DNA from: Candidatus Obscuribacter sp.
GTDB taxonomy: Bacteria; Cyanobacteriota; Vampirovibrionia; Obscuribacterales; Obscuribacteraceae
Assembly: GCA_021772095.1 (NCBI GenBank)
Contig: JADYXR010000184.1
Coordinates: 1 to 61,001, forward strand
Reading direction: 5' to 3'
Length of the DNA: 61,001 bases
A program made the translations under genes and the position numbers. The notes under the pieces are model-generated. The model was not told the origin of the DNA. It saw only the letters and a program-made list of their open reading frames with translations, and did no database searches. Shown piece after piece: positions 1-8,016 of this stretch (positions are counted from its first letter, which is position 1; each line of letters starts with the position of its first letter).

Positions 1-99
1 ACTCCTTCAGGAGGAAACTATTCAAAACACACGTCGACTCTTGAAAAAAGAGTAGAATCAATTCCAATTTCGGTGCAATTTTCAGTACGAACTAATTAG
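1..99 (+). CDS. 3' end of a gene cut by the left edge, function unknown
   Basis: Frame 1 is open from the first base to a TAG at 97-99 and encodes about 32 residues ending in an alternating hydrophobic stretch (SIPISVQFSV). The composition looks coding and a beta-strand end is plausible, but the fragment is too short to assign. It runs towards the large minus-strand gene that ends at 319. The AGGAGG at 9-14 lies inside this frame and has no suitable start codon after it, so I do not read it as a ribosome binding site. Confidence 0.4.
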   Translation, partial: TPSGGNYSKHTSTLEKRVESIPISVQFSVRTN

Positions 100-111
100 C
101 AACGCAATCAA

Positions 112-171
112 CTGAAGTTGCTGCCGCTGAAGTTGCAGCCGTTGAAGCTGTAGCCGCTGAAGTGGCAGTCA
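112..171. repeat. 15-bp tandem repeat, four imperfect copies
   Basis: Units begin at 112, 127, 142 and 157 with the pattern CTGAAGTTGCNGCCG. Read on the minus strand the units translate as pentapeptides of the form (C/S/N)-F-S/N-G, in a 38-codon open frame ending at a TGA at 108-110. That resembles the A(D/N)LXX pentapeptide-repeat pattern. No ribosome binding site or longer frame supports a real gene, so I list it as a repeat in the convergent gap between the edge gene and the gene ending at 319. Confidence 0.55.
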
Positions 172-318
172 CCGCGAACGTGCAAGTGCTCCTTGCTCTC
201 GTTGGCGGCTTCTTTGTTGTATTGCATCTACGATCCTGGCCTCTAGCGCACCGCTATGTCGCCGAAATGCGTTGGCGGCTGAATGCGCTTTGCGGGCGCG
301 CATTGGTGCTACTAGTTG

Positions 319-3300
319 CTATTGGTCTGGCGGCTTTGTGGCGAGTGGTTTGTTGGTCATGTTGGGAAGTAGACGGAAGAAGATCATGAGCATCACGAGG
401 AAAGCGATGCCGATTCCGAGCAGGACCGCTTCAAGCACTTTATTGTCTGCCGAAGATGGAAATCCACGGCGATCATAGGCGCCGAATTCTGTTTCGCGCT
501 CTCCGGCGGCGCTTCCAAGATTTTCTAACCAGTTTGAATGGCCTCGGTCGTTGGCTGTTGGATTGCTCTGACCGTAAAGAGGTGAGACGGGAGCCCCCGA
601 AAGACTAGGACCGGGCACAACGCTCGAAGGACCGGGCGCAACGCTCGAAGGATCGTATGCACCGCTTGAAGGGGCGCCCGCAGAGGAGAGGCTGTTTAGT
701 TTGGTGACTACACTGCTGAATGGATTGAAGGAGCTTTTGTTTGAGCTACCTTCGAATGACTGGGCACCCGTGTTGTTGTCGGAGCTACCACCGAAATTCG
801 GGAAAGAGTATTTTTGATCAAGCATGCCTGTGTTGTTTCCGCCCATCATGCCTGCGTTGGCTCCGCTCATGATGCTGGCGTCGCCGGATTGCGGGCCTAT
901 GGTTCCATTGACGGCACCGGCAAGCGATGGTGCTGACTCGTTGTACTGGCTTGCACTTGATGGATTGTTTTTGGCACCACGTTCGGCTGCCATCTTTGAG
1001 GATTGAGAGGAGAACGCATCGCCGAATGACCCTGGCGACTGATATCTACTAGAGGATTCCTCCTCTTTCGTGGCGGCATATTCTTCGAATTGCGATGACC
1101 GTTTTGCTTTCTGCAAAGAATCTTGCTTGGGGGCGAACTGAATGATTTGTTTCTGCTCGAGAGAACGACCCGGCGACGCAGGTGATTGTCGGGATGGCGC
1201 ATGGCCTGCGGATGGCGGATGAGCTGTGGAGGGCGCATAAACTGCGGATGGGGCATGACCTGCGTCGTCTCGATTGTCGGAAACTGGACGGTCGTCAATG
1301 ATCTGTGCTTCGTAGTTGCGATTACGAGAGTTTGCGTAAGAGAAATGCGCGGTTTTCTTGAAGCCGGCGCTCTTATCGGCAATTTCTTTTCCTCTGATCT
1401 GAAGTTTGCCGATTGGTCGTGTGGTCTGTGGGGAAACTGGAGCCGCAGTCGGCATCGGCTGTTCCATTGGTTTCAATTCGTCGATCGCGTCTTCGGCGAT
1501 TTTATCGGAGACCTGTGGAGCTTCTTCGGTGACCACTGCGCTCGATACCGGTGTGACTAAATGGTAGCGGGATGCGAGGTCGTAAGCGCCCCAGGAATCA
1601 CCGGCTTGAAAGCGAGCCAGAGCCAGTTTATAAGCTTGAACTTGAGCGAGATCTTTATTCGAGTTACCGTTAGCTCCTGATGGATGGACACCGAATGTGG
1701 TGGCAGGTCTTCGAATTTGATTCTTGGCATAGTTTTCTACGAAGGTGGTTATATCGCCGGCCAATGAGCCTGTTCGGACGATCCGATTTAGTTTTGGATA
1801 GGAATATGACTCGGGCAAAATTACGTTTGGACCGGATGCGACTTGAAGGTCGTATAAGGCAGGACCTGAAGATGCGCGTGAACGCAAGGCATTGAGCAGC
1901 GCATCATTGGAGCTGTATGCTACCGGCTGGGCCGCGTGAATCCAGAGAACGTCGGCTTGTGGTTTAGAAGCGTCATAATTCTGAGACGACGAGAATACGT
2001 TGTTCAGAACGATGCCATCAGATTGACCGCCCTCGCATTTTGATTCAGACAAAACTTTTAGTGCTTTATGAAAATCGTCCTGGTCGGAACGTGCATCGTT
2101 GCAGAGCAACTGGTTTTCATCCTTAACTTCAAAGATGGTGAGAGGTAGAGATTTTGGTGCGGATTTTAAACCGTTGACGATATCGGCGATATATGGAGTC
2201 ATCGTCACTGACTTGTCCACGACAACGATCAGGCGAGGATGGTTGCCCTTACCGGTTTTTGCAGGCGTCGATCGAACTAGCGGCGCAATTGCGGATTCAG
2301 GAAGTAGAGAGTAGAACGCTTTATGGATTTCCGAACTTGATTCCGGAGGGCGCATCATCAGCGGTGCGGCGCTATTGTCCTGAGCCATCCCAACTCGCGC
2401 CACGGCTTCGAAGCGCGATAATAGTGAATTGTCCAGATCTTTCTGCAGTTGAACGGAAGCGCCGTTATCTTTCGATTCAGTTCCATTGAGCGTCAGTTTA
2501 GTTTTGCTCTTCAAATCTATTTTATGAGGGATAGTGATTGCGAAGTTTCGTTCTTCGAAGGTCGGCATGACAAGGGATTCTTCGGTTTTGCTCGATACTA
2601 TGAGAGGTGACACGATATGCAAACGAATTTTGGTTTTCGTTCCTTTGACGACCGGGTAGCATTGAACGAGAACGGAGTCTTTTCCAGCCATGCTGACCAG
2701 GAGCGGATCTTTTTTGTGGCTGACGACTGACTGTTGATAAGTTTCCCGAGCTTGACTGCGTTCTTGTATTACTGTTTCGCGTTTTAAATCATTCAGCCAA
2801 AGTGTGGCTTTGGTCACCACCGCATTTGGTGGCAACAATATTTTGGCTCGCGCTTCTCTTGGGATGGTGGAGACGTTTTCGAAAGTGAAATCCCAGTCGA
2901 GACTGGCGATTCCACTGGATGAATCAAGCGCGCCTGTAATAGCAGAATTCGAAACCGATAAACCGCGGGCTACACCACTGACCAGCTCACCTGCAATATC
3001 AGGATCGAGATCGAATTCGTCTTTTACGCCATCATTCAAACCGGCGGGATCGTCAATGAGACCGGCATTCTTAATCGTTCCGCGAAAAGATGCTGGAATC
3101 GGAACGGAGTTGAAGGAGACGCCTGTCACTTTGTAGAAAATATTTCGGGCACTCTCGACCTTGACTGGATGATGTTGTTCTGCAAGAGTTCCTAAGATGT
3201 CGGTGGCTGCGCCGGAACGTTCATAACAGGCTCGCAGCAGCACATCCTGGCTGCCCCACTGTCGCAGCCATTGGATCGCTTCGGGCTTACCTTGATCAGC

Positions 3301-4284
3301 CATGCTCAAATGCATTCGCGTCAACGTCGAAGGCAACTCGACCGCGACGACCATCACAAGGATGATCAGGTGACCGAGATGTTTTAATTGATGCGCGTCG
3401 AAGAAAGTCTTTTGCCGCTCAGCGAGTTGGCAAATTGTGTTTCCACACATCAATGTGATTGGAATCGAGAGGAGTGGAGCCAAACCCAGAAATCCGACGC
3501 CGACAATTGCCATCGCCAGGAAGTTCGCCGTCAAGGACAACAGCATCACAGAGTAGAGAATGCCGATGCCGAGTGCCATTCCTGTAGATAAAGCAATCAC
3601 CGAATATAGTGGCGCGATGTTGCGACGGACGGCGAGCCAGTTTAAAAAATTCGAGATTGGAATTAACGAAAAAAGGAAGATGTGACTTGGTGTTGGAAAC
3701 GGATCGAAGGCCGCTTGCGCTAAAAAATGAGTGTTTGTTTCAAACAACATTGCCGCGATCGGAAGGAAAACACCGAAAAGTAGCGTGAAGAAACCCGGCT
3801 TGTACAGCGTCTTTCCGTCGTTTCTAGAACGAGTGTCGGAATGGCTGATCGGTGACGATCCTTCTTCGTGGTTGAATCCGATTCGTTTAGTTGTTTCTCG
3901 GAAATTGTGCTGTTTTTTTCCTGGTTTCTCTTGCTGATTTGCAGAATGCCGCTTTGTGAATTCTCGTCCGTACTGATCGCCTAATGCTTTTCGTGCGGAG
4001 CTAGCAAATTTTTCGATGACTGGTTTTTGTGCAGACTTAGGGGGTCGGGAATTCTTGTTTGTGTTTCGGGAATTGCTGTCGGTGTTTCGAGAATTGTTGT
4101 CGGCGTAGCGGGAATTGTTATCTGTGTTTGATTGAGCCGATGTTCCACTGCCGGAGTTCGCACCAGCTGAAAACGGCGAGTTTTGTCCGTCTTGCGATGA
4201 TAAATCGCCGACAGGAGTCATCAGTAGCTTCCAGAGTTTACCGAATTTCTCAGCTTCGCTATCGTTCGAGCTCGGTTCTGCCAT
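319..4284 (-). CDS. Large membrane protein with VIT and von Willebrand A-like domains
   Basis: 1321 residues. Residues about 60-90 are an Asn/Ser-rich tandem repeat. Several hydrophobic spans lie between about 165 and 325. A VIT (vault/inter-alpha-trypsin) domain follows at about 465-590, recognisable by the E-A-R-A-K-I-L-L-P-P-N-A-V-V core and the later R-E-T-Y-Q motif. A von Willebrand A-like domain starts near residue 685 with a MIDAS-like D-K-S-V-T at D690. The C-terminal third is low-complexity Ser/Gly/Asn-rich and ends in one hydrophobic helix plus a short basic tail. VIT-vWA proteins with N-terminal multispan regions are known as targets or partners in exosortase-like systems; no sortase gene is visible here. 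A GGAG lies upstream of the ATG. Function not assigned; topology suggests a surface or periplasmic sensor/adhesin. Confidence 0.85.
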   Translation of the reverse strand: MAEPSSNDSEAEKFGKLWKLLMTPVGDLSSQDGQNSPFSAGANSGSGTSAQSNTDNNSRYADNNSRNTDSNSRNTNKNSRPPKSAQKPVIEKFASSARKALGDQYGREFTKRHSANQQEKPGKKQHNFRETTKRIGFNHEEGSSPISHSDTRSRNDGKTLYKPGFFTLLFGVFLPIAAMLFETNTHFLAQAAFDPFPTPSHIFLFSLIPISNFLNWLAVRRNIAPLYSVIALSTGMALGIGILYSVMLLSLTANFLAMAIVGVGFLGLAPLLSIPITLMCGNTICQLAERQKTFFDAHQLKHLGHLIILVMVVAVELPSTLTRMHLSMADQGKPEAIQWLRQWGSQDVLLRACYERSGAATDILGTLAEQHHPVKVESARNIFYKVTGVSFNSVPIPASFRGTIKNAGLIDDPAGLNDGVKDEFDLDPDIAGELVSGVARGLSVSNSAITGALDSSSGIASLDWDFTFENVSTIPREARAKILLPPNAVVTKATLWLNDLKRETVIQERSQARETYQQSVVSHKKDPLLVSMAGKDSVLVQCYPVVKGTKTKIRLHIVSPLIVSSKTEESLVMPTFEERNFAITIPHKIDLKSKTKLTLNGTESKDNGASVQLQKDLDNSLLSRFEAVARVGMAQDNSAAPLMMRPPESSSEIHKAFYSLLPESAIAPLVRSTPAKTGKGNHPRLIVVVDKSVTMTPYIADIVNGLKSAPKSLPLTIFEVKDENQLLCNDARSDQDDFHKALKVLSESKCEGGQSDGIVLNNVFSSSQNYDASKPQADVLWIHAAQPVAYSSNDALLNALRSRASSGPALYDLQVASGPNVILPESYSYPKLNRIVRTGSLAGDITTFVENYAKNQIRRPATTFGVHPSGANGNSNKDLAQVQAYKLALARFQAGDSWGAYDLASRYHLVTPVSSAVVTEEAPQVSDKIAEDAIDELKPMEQPMPTAAPVSPQTTRPIGKLQIRGKEIADKSAGFKKTAHFSYANSRNRNYEAQIIDDRPVSDNRDDAGHAPSAVYAPSTAHPPSAGHAPSRQSPASPGRSLEQKQIIQFAPKQDSLQKAKRSSQFEEYAATKEEESSSRYQSPGSFGDAFSSQSSKMAAERGAKNNPSSASQYNESAPSLAGAVNGTIGPQSGDASIMSGANAGMMGGNNTGMLDQKYSFPNFGGSSDNNTGAQSFEGSSNKSSFNPFSSVVTKLNSLSSAGAPSSGAYDPSSVAPGPSSVVPGPSLSGAPVSPLYGQSNPTANDRGHSNWLENLGSAAGERETEFGAYDRRGFPSSADNKVLEAVLLGIGIAFLVMLMIFFRLLPNMTNKPLATKPPDQ

Positions 4285-4416
4285 GAGTACGTCTCCGCTC
4301 CGCGACCTTATTGGGTTATTCCCATGCTAACGAATTCCACCTGTCCGGATAATAGAGTTTTCCCTGAGATCGGATTGATTTGACCGCAAAAACGGGAATG
4401 TCATTTCTACTCCCAT

Positions 4417-5199
4417 GTGGTCAACAAATTGGAAGTTGTAGGCGGACTGGTCGTTTTAACACTTTTGACGCTTCTTTCCGGTGTTCGCGTCGTGAAGGAA
4501 TACGATCGACTCGTCATCATGCGATTCGGGCGGCTCGCGGACACGCGAGGACCGGGTCTCAAGCTCGTTATCCCGTTTTGCGAACGTGCTCAAAAAGTGG
4601 ATGTTCGCGTGGTCACAATGCCGGTGCCCGACCAGGATGCGATTACTCGCGACAACGTCACAATAAAAGTTACTGCAGTGTGTTTCTTCCAGGTCGAAGA
4701 TCCTGCAAAAGCTGTAATGAACATTCAAGACCCGGTTGAAGCCACTGCTCAACTCGCGCAAGCCGCGCTTCGACTGGTGATCGGGCAGCACGACCTCGAT
4801 AGCGTTTTGAGCGACCGTGATGGTTTGAATACTAGGCTAAAAACTCTTGTCGGCGATCAAGCCGATGATTGGGGCATCAGAATCCTGTCCATGGAAATCA
4901 AAGACATTTCAGTTCCCGCCACAATGCGCAGAGCACTGGCTCGCGAAGCCGAGACCGAACGTCTACGTCGTGCGCGTGTCATTAGCGCGGAAGGCGAAGC
5001 GCAAGCCGCGGGGAAACTGGTGGAAGCCGCAGACGTAATTTTCGCGCAACCCGGTGCGTTCGAACTTCGACGACAGCAAGCAATCATCGCACTCTCCAAA
5101 AGAAAGAATACGAAGCTCTTGATTCCAACGCCGTTTTCTCTTACTAGATCTGAAATAATTCTGGACGACGAGACAGATGAAGGCACTGGCCGCAGCTGA
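4417..5199 (+). CDS. Slipin (SPFH/band 7 family, stomatin-like)
   Basis: 260 residues from a GTG start; the ATG two bases upstream is out of frame and soon hits a stop. One N-terminal membrane anchor (about residues 5-25) is followed directly by the SPFH core: V-V-K-E-Y-D-R-L-V-I-M-R-F-G-R, then D-I-S-V-P near residue 165 and the A-E-A-E-T-E-R-L-R-R-A-R helix typical of slipins, and a short tail. Length fits the slipin family (about 250-260). Slipins form membrane-bound oligomeric scaffolds, often paired with an NfeD protein, which is absent here. Convergent with nothing; its stop overlaps the remains of a VOC gene. Confidence 0.93.
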   Translation: MVNKLEVVGGLVVLTLLTLLSGVRVVKEYDRLVIMRFGRLADTRGPGLKLVIPFCERAQKVDVRVVTMPVPDQDAITRDNVTIKVTAVCFFQVEDPAKAVMNIQDPVEATAQLAQAALRLVIGQHDLDSVLSDRDGLNTRLKTLVGDQADDWGIRILSMEIKDISVPATMRRALAREAETERLRRARVISAEGEAQAAGKLVEAADVIFAQPGAFELRRQQAIIALSKRKNTKLLIPTPFSLTRSEIILDDETDEGTGRS

Positions 5200-5405
5200 A
5201 CGTTTGCAACGAAAAACATATCGCAGAAAACACCGCCTGTTATGTTCGCGTTCGAGACATTGAAAAACTTTCAGACGAATACGTCGCTAGAGGCGTGAAA
5301 ATGCTTCACCCGCTTGAGACGAAATCCTGGGGCATGAAAGAGTTCGCGGTCATCGATGTGAGCGGCAATCTACTGCGCTTCGGCGAACGACCAGAATCGA
5401 AATAA
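5181..5405 (+). pseudogene. 5'-truncated glyoxalase/bleomycin-resistance (VOC) gene remnant
   Basis: The frame opens after a TGA at 5178-5180 and stays open to TAA at 5403-5405. It encodes about 74 residues with a good match to the second half of a small VOC-family protein: I-A-E-N-T-A-C-Y-V-R-V, a helix, G-V-K-M-L-H-P-L-E, then K-E-F-A-V-I-D-V-S-G-N-L-L-R-F-G-E near the end. Family members are about 115-130 residues, so the N-terminal beta-alpha-beta unit is gone. Its first codons overlap the last codons of the slipin gene in another frame, which suggests a deletion that joined the two genes. No credible start codon exists for the fragment. Confidence 0.7.
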
Positions 5406-5470
5406 AAGCTTCGAGCCGATACTAAGACTTTTGCGCGGAAACGTTTGGTGCGCAAGACGACAGAACTGCG

Positions 5471-5927
5471 ATGTGTGAAATATATCAAGCGCGATTGCAT
5501 GTTTTGCTAGGCGCAAATGAACTCGATGACGAGTTGAAAGAAGTGCTATCGCAATCAGGTTTGCTGAAATTTCGCGATGTTGTGAAAGAGGACCGTAAAG
5601 GCGAAGAAAATGTACGCGTCAGCGCTCGAGATCAGAGACAAAAATCTTCCCACTATGGATGCTTCGAAAATACCGGTGCTTGTGGACCTCGCTCGGATTA
5701 ATGCTGATGAAGGTAATACCGCTGACGCCAAAGAAAAATTCGAGCGTGCCGTTTCCATTTGCCAGAAAGCGCCGAGTTCCTCTGCGGACTCGTATCAATA
5801 TGTTTTGGAAACTTATGGCGATTTCTTGTCCAGAACTGACCAGCAAAAACGAGCCGATGAGATATACGATCTTGCTCGATCGCTCACTAGGGCTCGTAAA
5901 TTAGAACAAAAAAACAAAAATGACTAA
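5471..5927 (+). pseudogene. TPR-repeat gene interrupted by a one-base frameshift
   Basis: Two overlapping frames make one TPR protein. Codons from ATG 5471 encode a helical stretch ending D-R-K-G-E-E at 5608. The frame from 5610 continues M-Y-A-S-A-L-E-I-R-D-K-N-L-P, the classic second half of a TPR, followed by another TPR (A-K-E-K-F-E-R-A-V-S-I-C-Q-K) and a final helix pair. Removing one A from the A-run at 5607-5610 joins both into about 151 residues. Either the gene is broken, the base is an assembly error, or translation slips at the A-run. No signal peptide is visible. If not rejoined, the intact downstream part is a 105-codon frame from 5610. Confidence 0.6.
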
Positions 5928-5951
5928 CAGACTGATTGCAAAAACAAGTTG

Positions 5952-6434
5952 TCAAAGCGTTCGGTGAACTCGCGGCAACGGCAATGGCAACGGCGTGTCC
6001 AGGCGGCGATGATTAGCGTGCAGAATTTCGTGAGCATTGAAACGTTTGCGAATTCGATTAGCCAGAAAATATGTCGAAGACTTACGACCTGGGTTGCAGC
6101 GCTGATCTAAGAGGAGGTGAGTCAATATAGAGAGGGTGATACCAATGCGATATGGTTGTTTCTTTCCACCCTTGAAAAAGAAGAAGAACAGCGCAAGCAG
6201 CTCGTAAGAATGTAAAGGAAGATAGAGCTTTCCACTATATTCTTCATGGCAGGCTTCGGAGAACTTGCCCCAATTGGGTGTCCAGCCGTGCGCTTTGACG
6301 TAATCGAAAAGATGATCGAGGTCAATTAACCATCCGGCGAGAAACGTGGCAAGTGCCGCGGGCTTCGATCTGTAGCGGATATAGCTCGCCCCAGCAACAC
6401 CGGCTGAGGTAATAATATGTCCTACAGTTCTCAT
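5952..6434 (-). CDS. YdjM-like membrane metal-dependent hydrolase (DUF457-like)
   Basis: 160 residues. The N-terminal G-H-I-I-T-S-A-G-V-A, then the L-A-G-W-L-I-D-L-D-H-L-F-D motif and a later L-H-S-Y-E resemble the conserved Asp/His residues of the YdjM/DUF457 family of inner-membrane putative metal-dependent hydrolases. A hydrophobic span with five consecutive Phe lies at about residues 80-90. The C-terminal part is basic and departs from the family. Physiological substrate is unknown. It is transcribed convergently with the TPR remnant and divergently from the secreted gene at 6673. Confidence 0.65.
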   Translation of the reverse strand: MRTVGHIITSAGVAGASYIRYRSKPAALATFLAGWLIDLDHLFDYVKAHGWTPNWGKFSEACHEEYSGKLYLPLHSYELLALFFFFFKGGKKQPYRIGITLSILTHLLLDQRCNPGRKSSTYFLANRIRKRFNAHEILHANHRRLDTPLPLPLPRVHRTL

Positions 6435-6672
6435 ATTTCCTGGCTTCCTCTCATGCTATTTGCTGAGAACCCTTCTAAAATTGGTTAGTAATTCGATTAC
6501 TCGTTGTCTTCTATTATTAGCAGAGTTTCATATCTCCATGCTAATTGATTTTCCCGGTTTTGGCACTATAGTCACCGACCACTGCCTGAATTGCGCCGAT
6601 CGTTAAGACAAAAAAGCCGGTGTCGATCACCGGAATCGCCGGACCTGTTTACGTTTTGGGAGTTGTTAGCTG

Positions 6673-7815
6673 ATGATGCAAATGCGACGCGTTGCCCTTC
6701 CCCTGATTGCATGCTCTTTTCTGCTCGGTTCATCCATATTCTTTGCGCCAGAAGTATCTGCGCAAAGCACGGATCCCCGCGCAATCAGCATGTACAACCT
6801 TGGTTTAAACGCTTACAAACAAGGCAGCCCGGAATCCGCCATCATATTCTTCAAGCGAGCGACCGATATAGACGCCAATCTGGCGGATGCTCAGTACAAC
6901 CTCGGTGTTCTTTATCAGAGCCAACGCCGCGGAAAGGAGTCTGTCACCAGGTTTCAAGAAGTTTTGAGGGTGAAACCAAACGATTCTGACGCTCAGTATC
7001 AGCTCGGGATCGTCAATATGACGCTTGGCGAGTATGCCGAAGCGAAAAAATACCTCAACTTGATTCCGCCTGCCAACGTCCATTTCCAGGATGCTCAGCG
7101 GCGAGTCACTGAATGCGATCAGAAGATTGCTAACGGTATCACTACGCCATCCGTGATTCCGCCTCAGGCGACCGGTGGTGATGCAGTACGCACCCAGGAG
7201 CCGCCGGGCGGTCGAACTCCAGTCCAGCAGCCGGATCAAGTTCCAGCGCAACAGCCTGGACAATTGCAGAGTTTTGGTTCGACCACGCAACCGTACACGC
7301 CGCCAGCCGCGGCGAACCCGCCTGTTGTAGCCACCGTCCCCTCGCGACCTCAACAAACGCGAACTGCTGCGGGTTCAAAACCTACCGCAGTATTAGCGAA
7401 CGTCGCCATACGCGTCATAGCAACGGGTTTCCACGCGCCGTCGGGAATGACTTTCGATAAGCAAGGCAACCTTTATGTCGCCAACTTCGAAAGCAATACC
7501 ATCGACCGCATCAGCCGCGACGGCACACGCACAGTGTTCGCCAGCGGGGGCAATCTCAAAGGACCAATCGGACTCGTTGCTGACGACTCCGGAAACCTTT
7601 ACGTAGCCAACTATTCCGGCGGCACAGTTGCGAGAATTACTCCAGCAGGAATCTCGACTATCATCGCGACCGACTTCAAGAGCCCGTATTACCTGACTCT
7701 TGGACCTGGTGGCACCATCTTCGTGAGCCAGCAGGAAGACAATTCGATCATCCGCATCTCGCTGCCACAAACGATTACCGCCAAGCCTCCGGCTAGCGCG
7801 AGCGTCAATCCTTAA
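6673..7815 (+). CDS. Secreted TPR protein with C-terminal NHL/SMP-30-like beta-propeller
   Basis: 380 residues. A signal peptide spans residues 1-31 with likely cleavage after V-S-A. Three TPR units follow (about 32-135), including the consensus A-Q-Y-N-L-G-V-L-Y. A Pro/Gln-rich linker (about 160-235) leads to at least three NHL-type strands with repeated L-Y-V-A-N-(F/Y) and I-(D/A)-R-I motifs. Cleavage and composition place it in the periplasm or outside the cell. TPR plus propeller suggests a protein-protein scaffold; no catalytic residues are apparent. GGGAG lies upstream of the double ATG. Confidence 0.85.
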   Translation: MMQMRRVALPLIACSFLLGSSIFFAPEVSAQSTDPRAISMYNLGLNAYKQGSPESAIIFFKRATDIDANLADAQYNLGVLYQSQRRGKESVTRFQEVLRVKPNDSDAQYQLGIVNMTLGEYAEAKKYLNLIPPANVHFQDAQRRVTECDQKIANGITTPSVIPPQATGGDAVRTQEPPGGRTPVQQPDQVPAQQPGQLQSFGSTTQPYTPPAAANPPVVATVPSRPQQTRTAAGSKPTAVLANVAIRVIATGFHAPSGMTFDKQGNLYVANFESNTIDRISRDGTRTVFASGGNLKGPIGLVADDSGNLYVANYSGGTVARITPAGISTIIATDFKSPYYLTLGPGGTIFVSQQEDNSIIRISLPQTITAKPPASASVNP

Positions 7816-8016
7816 TCGATAACCGGCTCTGGATATTCCAGGAACGAGCCAAGAGTGGCTTGTCTTCAGTCTTCGCTTACGCCGACTTCTGGGCAGTTGA
7901 GCCTGAGATCAAAAAGTTGACGAGGTGCTTTATTCATTTCCGTGCCACCGCCCTATAGCTGCCGGTATTAATCCGATATTCGTTCCACTGTTTCGTGCCG
8001 AGTTTAATCCTTTGGA

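Noticed and set aside
37..53. Hairpin ACTCTT/AAGAGT near the left edge
   Set aside because: It lies inside the open frame that ends at 99, is only six bp long and lacks a U-tract, so a terminator is unlikely.
162..389. Open frame with a hydrophobic start near the left edge
   Set aside because: It begins in a 15-bp repeat and runs into the end of the large VIT-vWA gene; no ribosome binding site and no recognisable content after the repeat.
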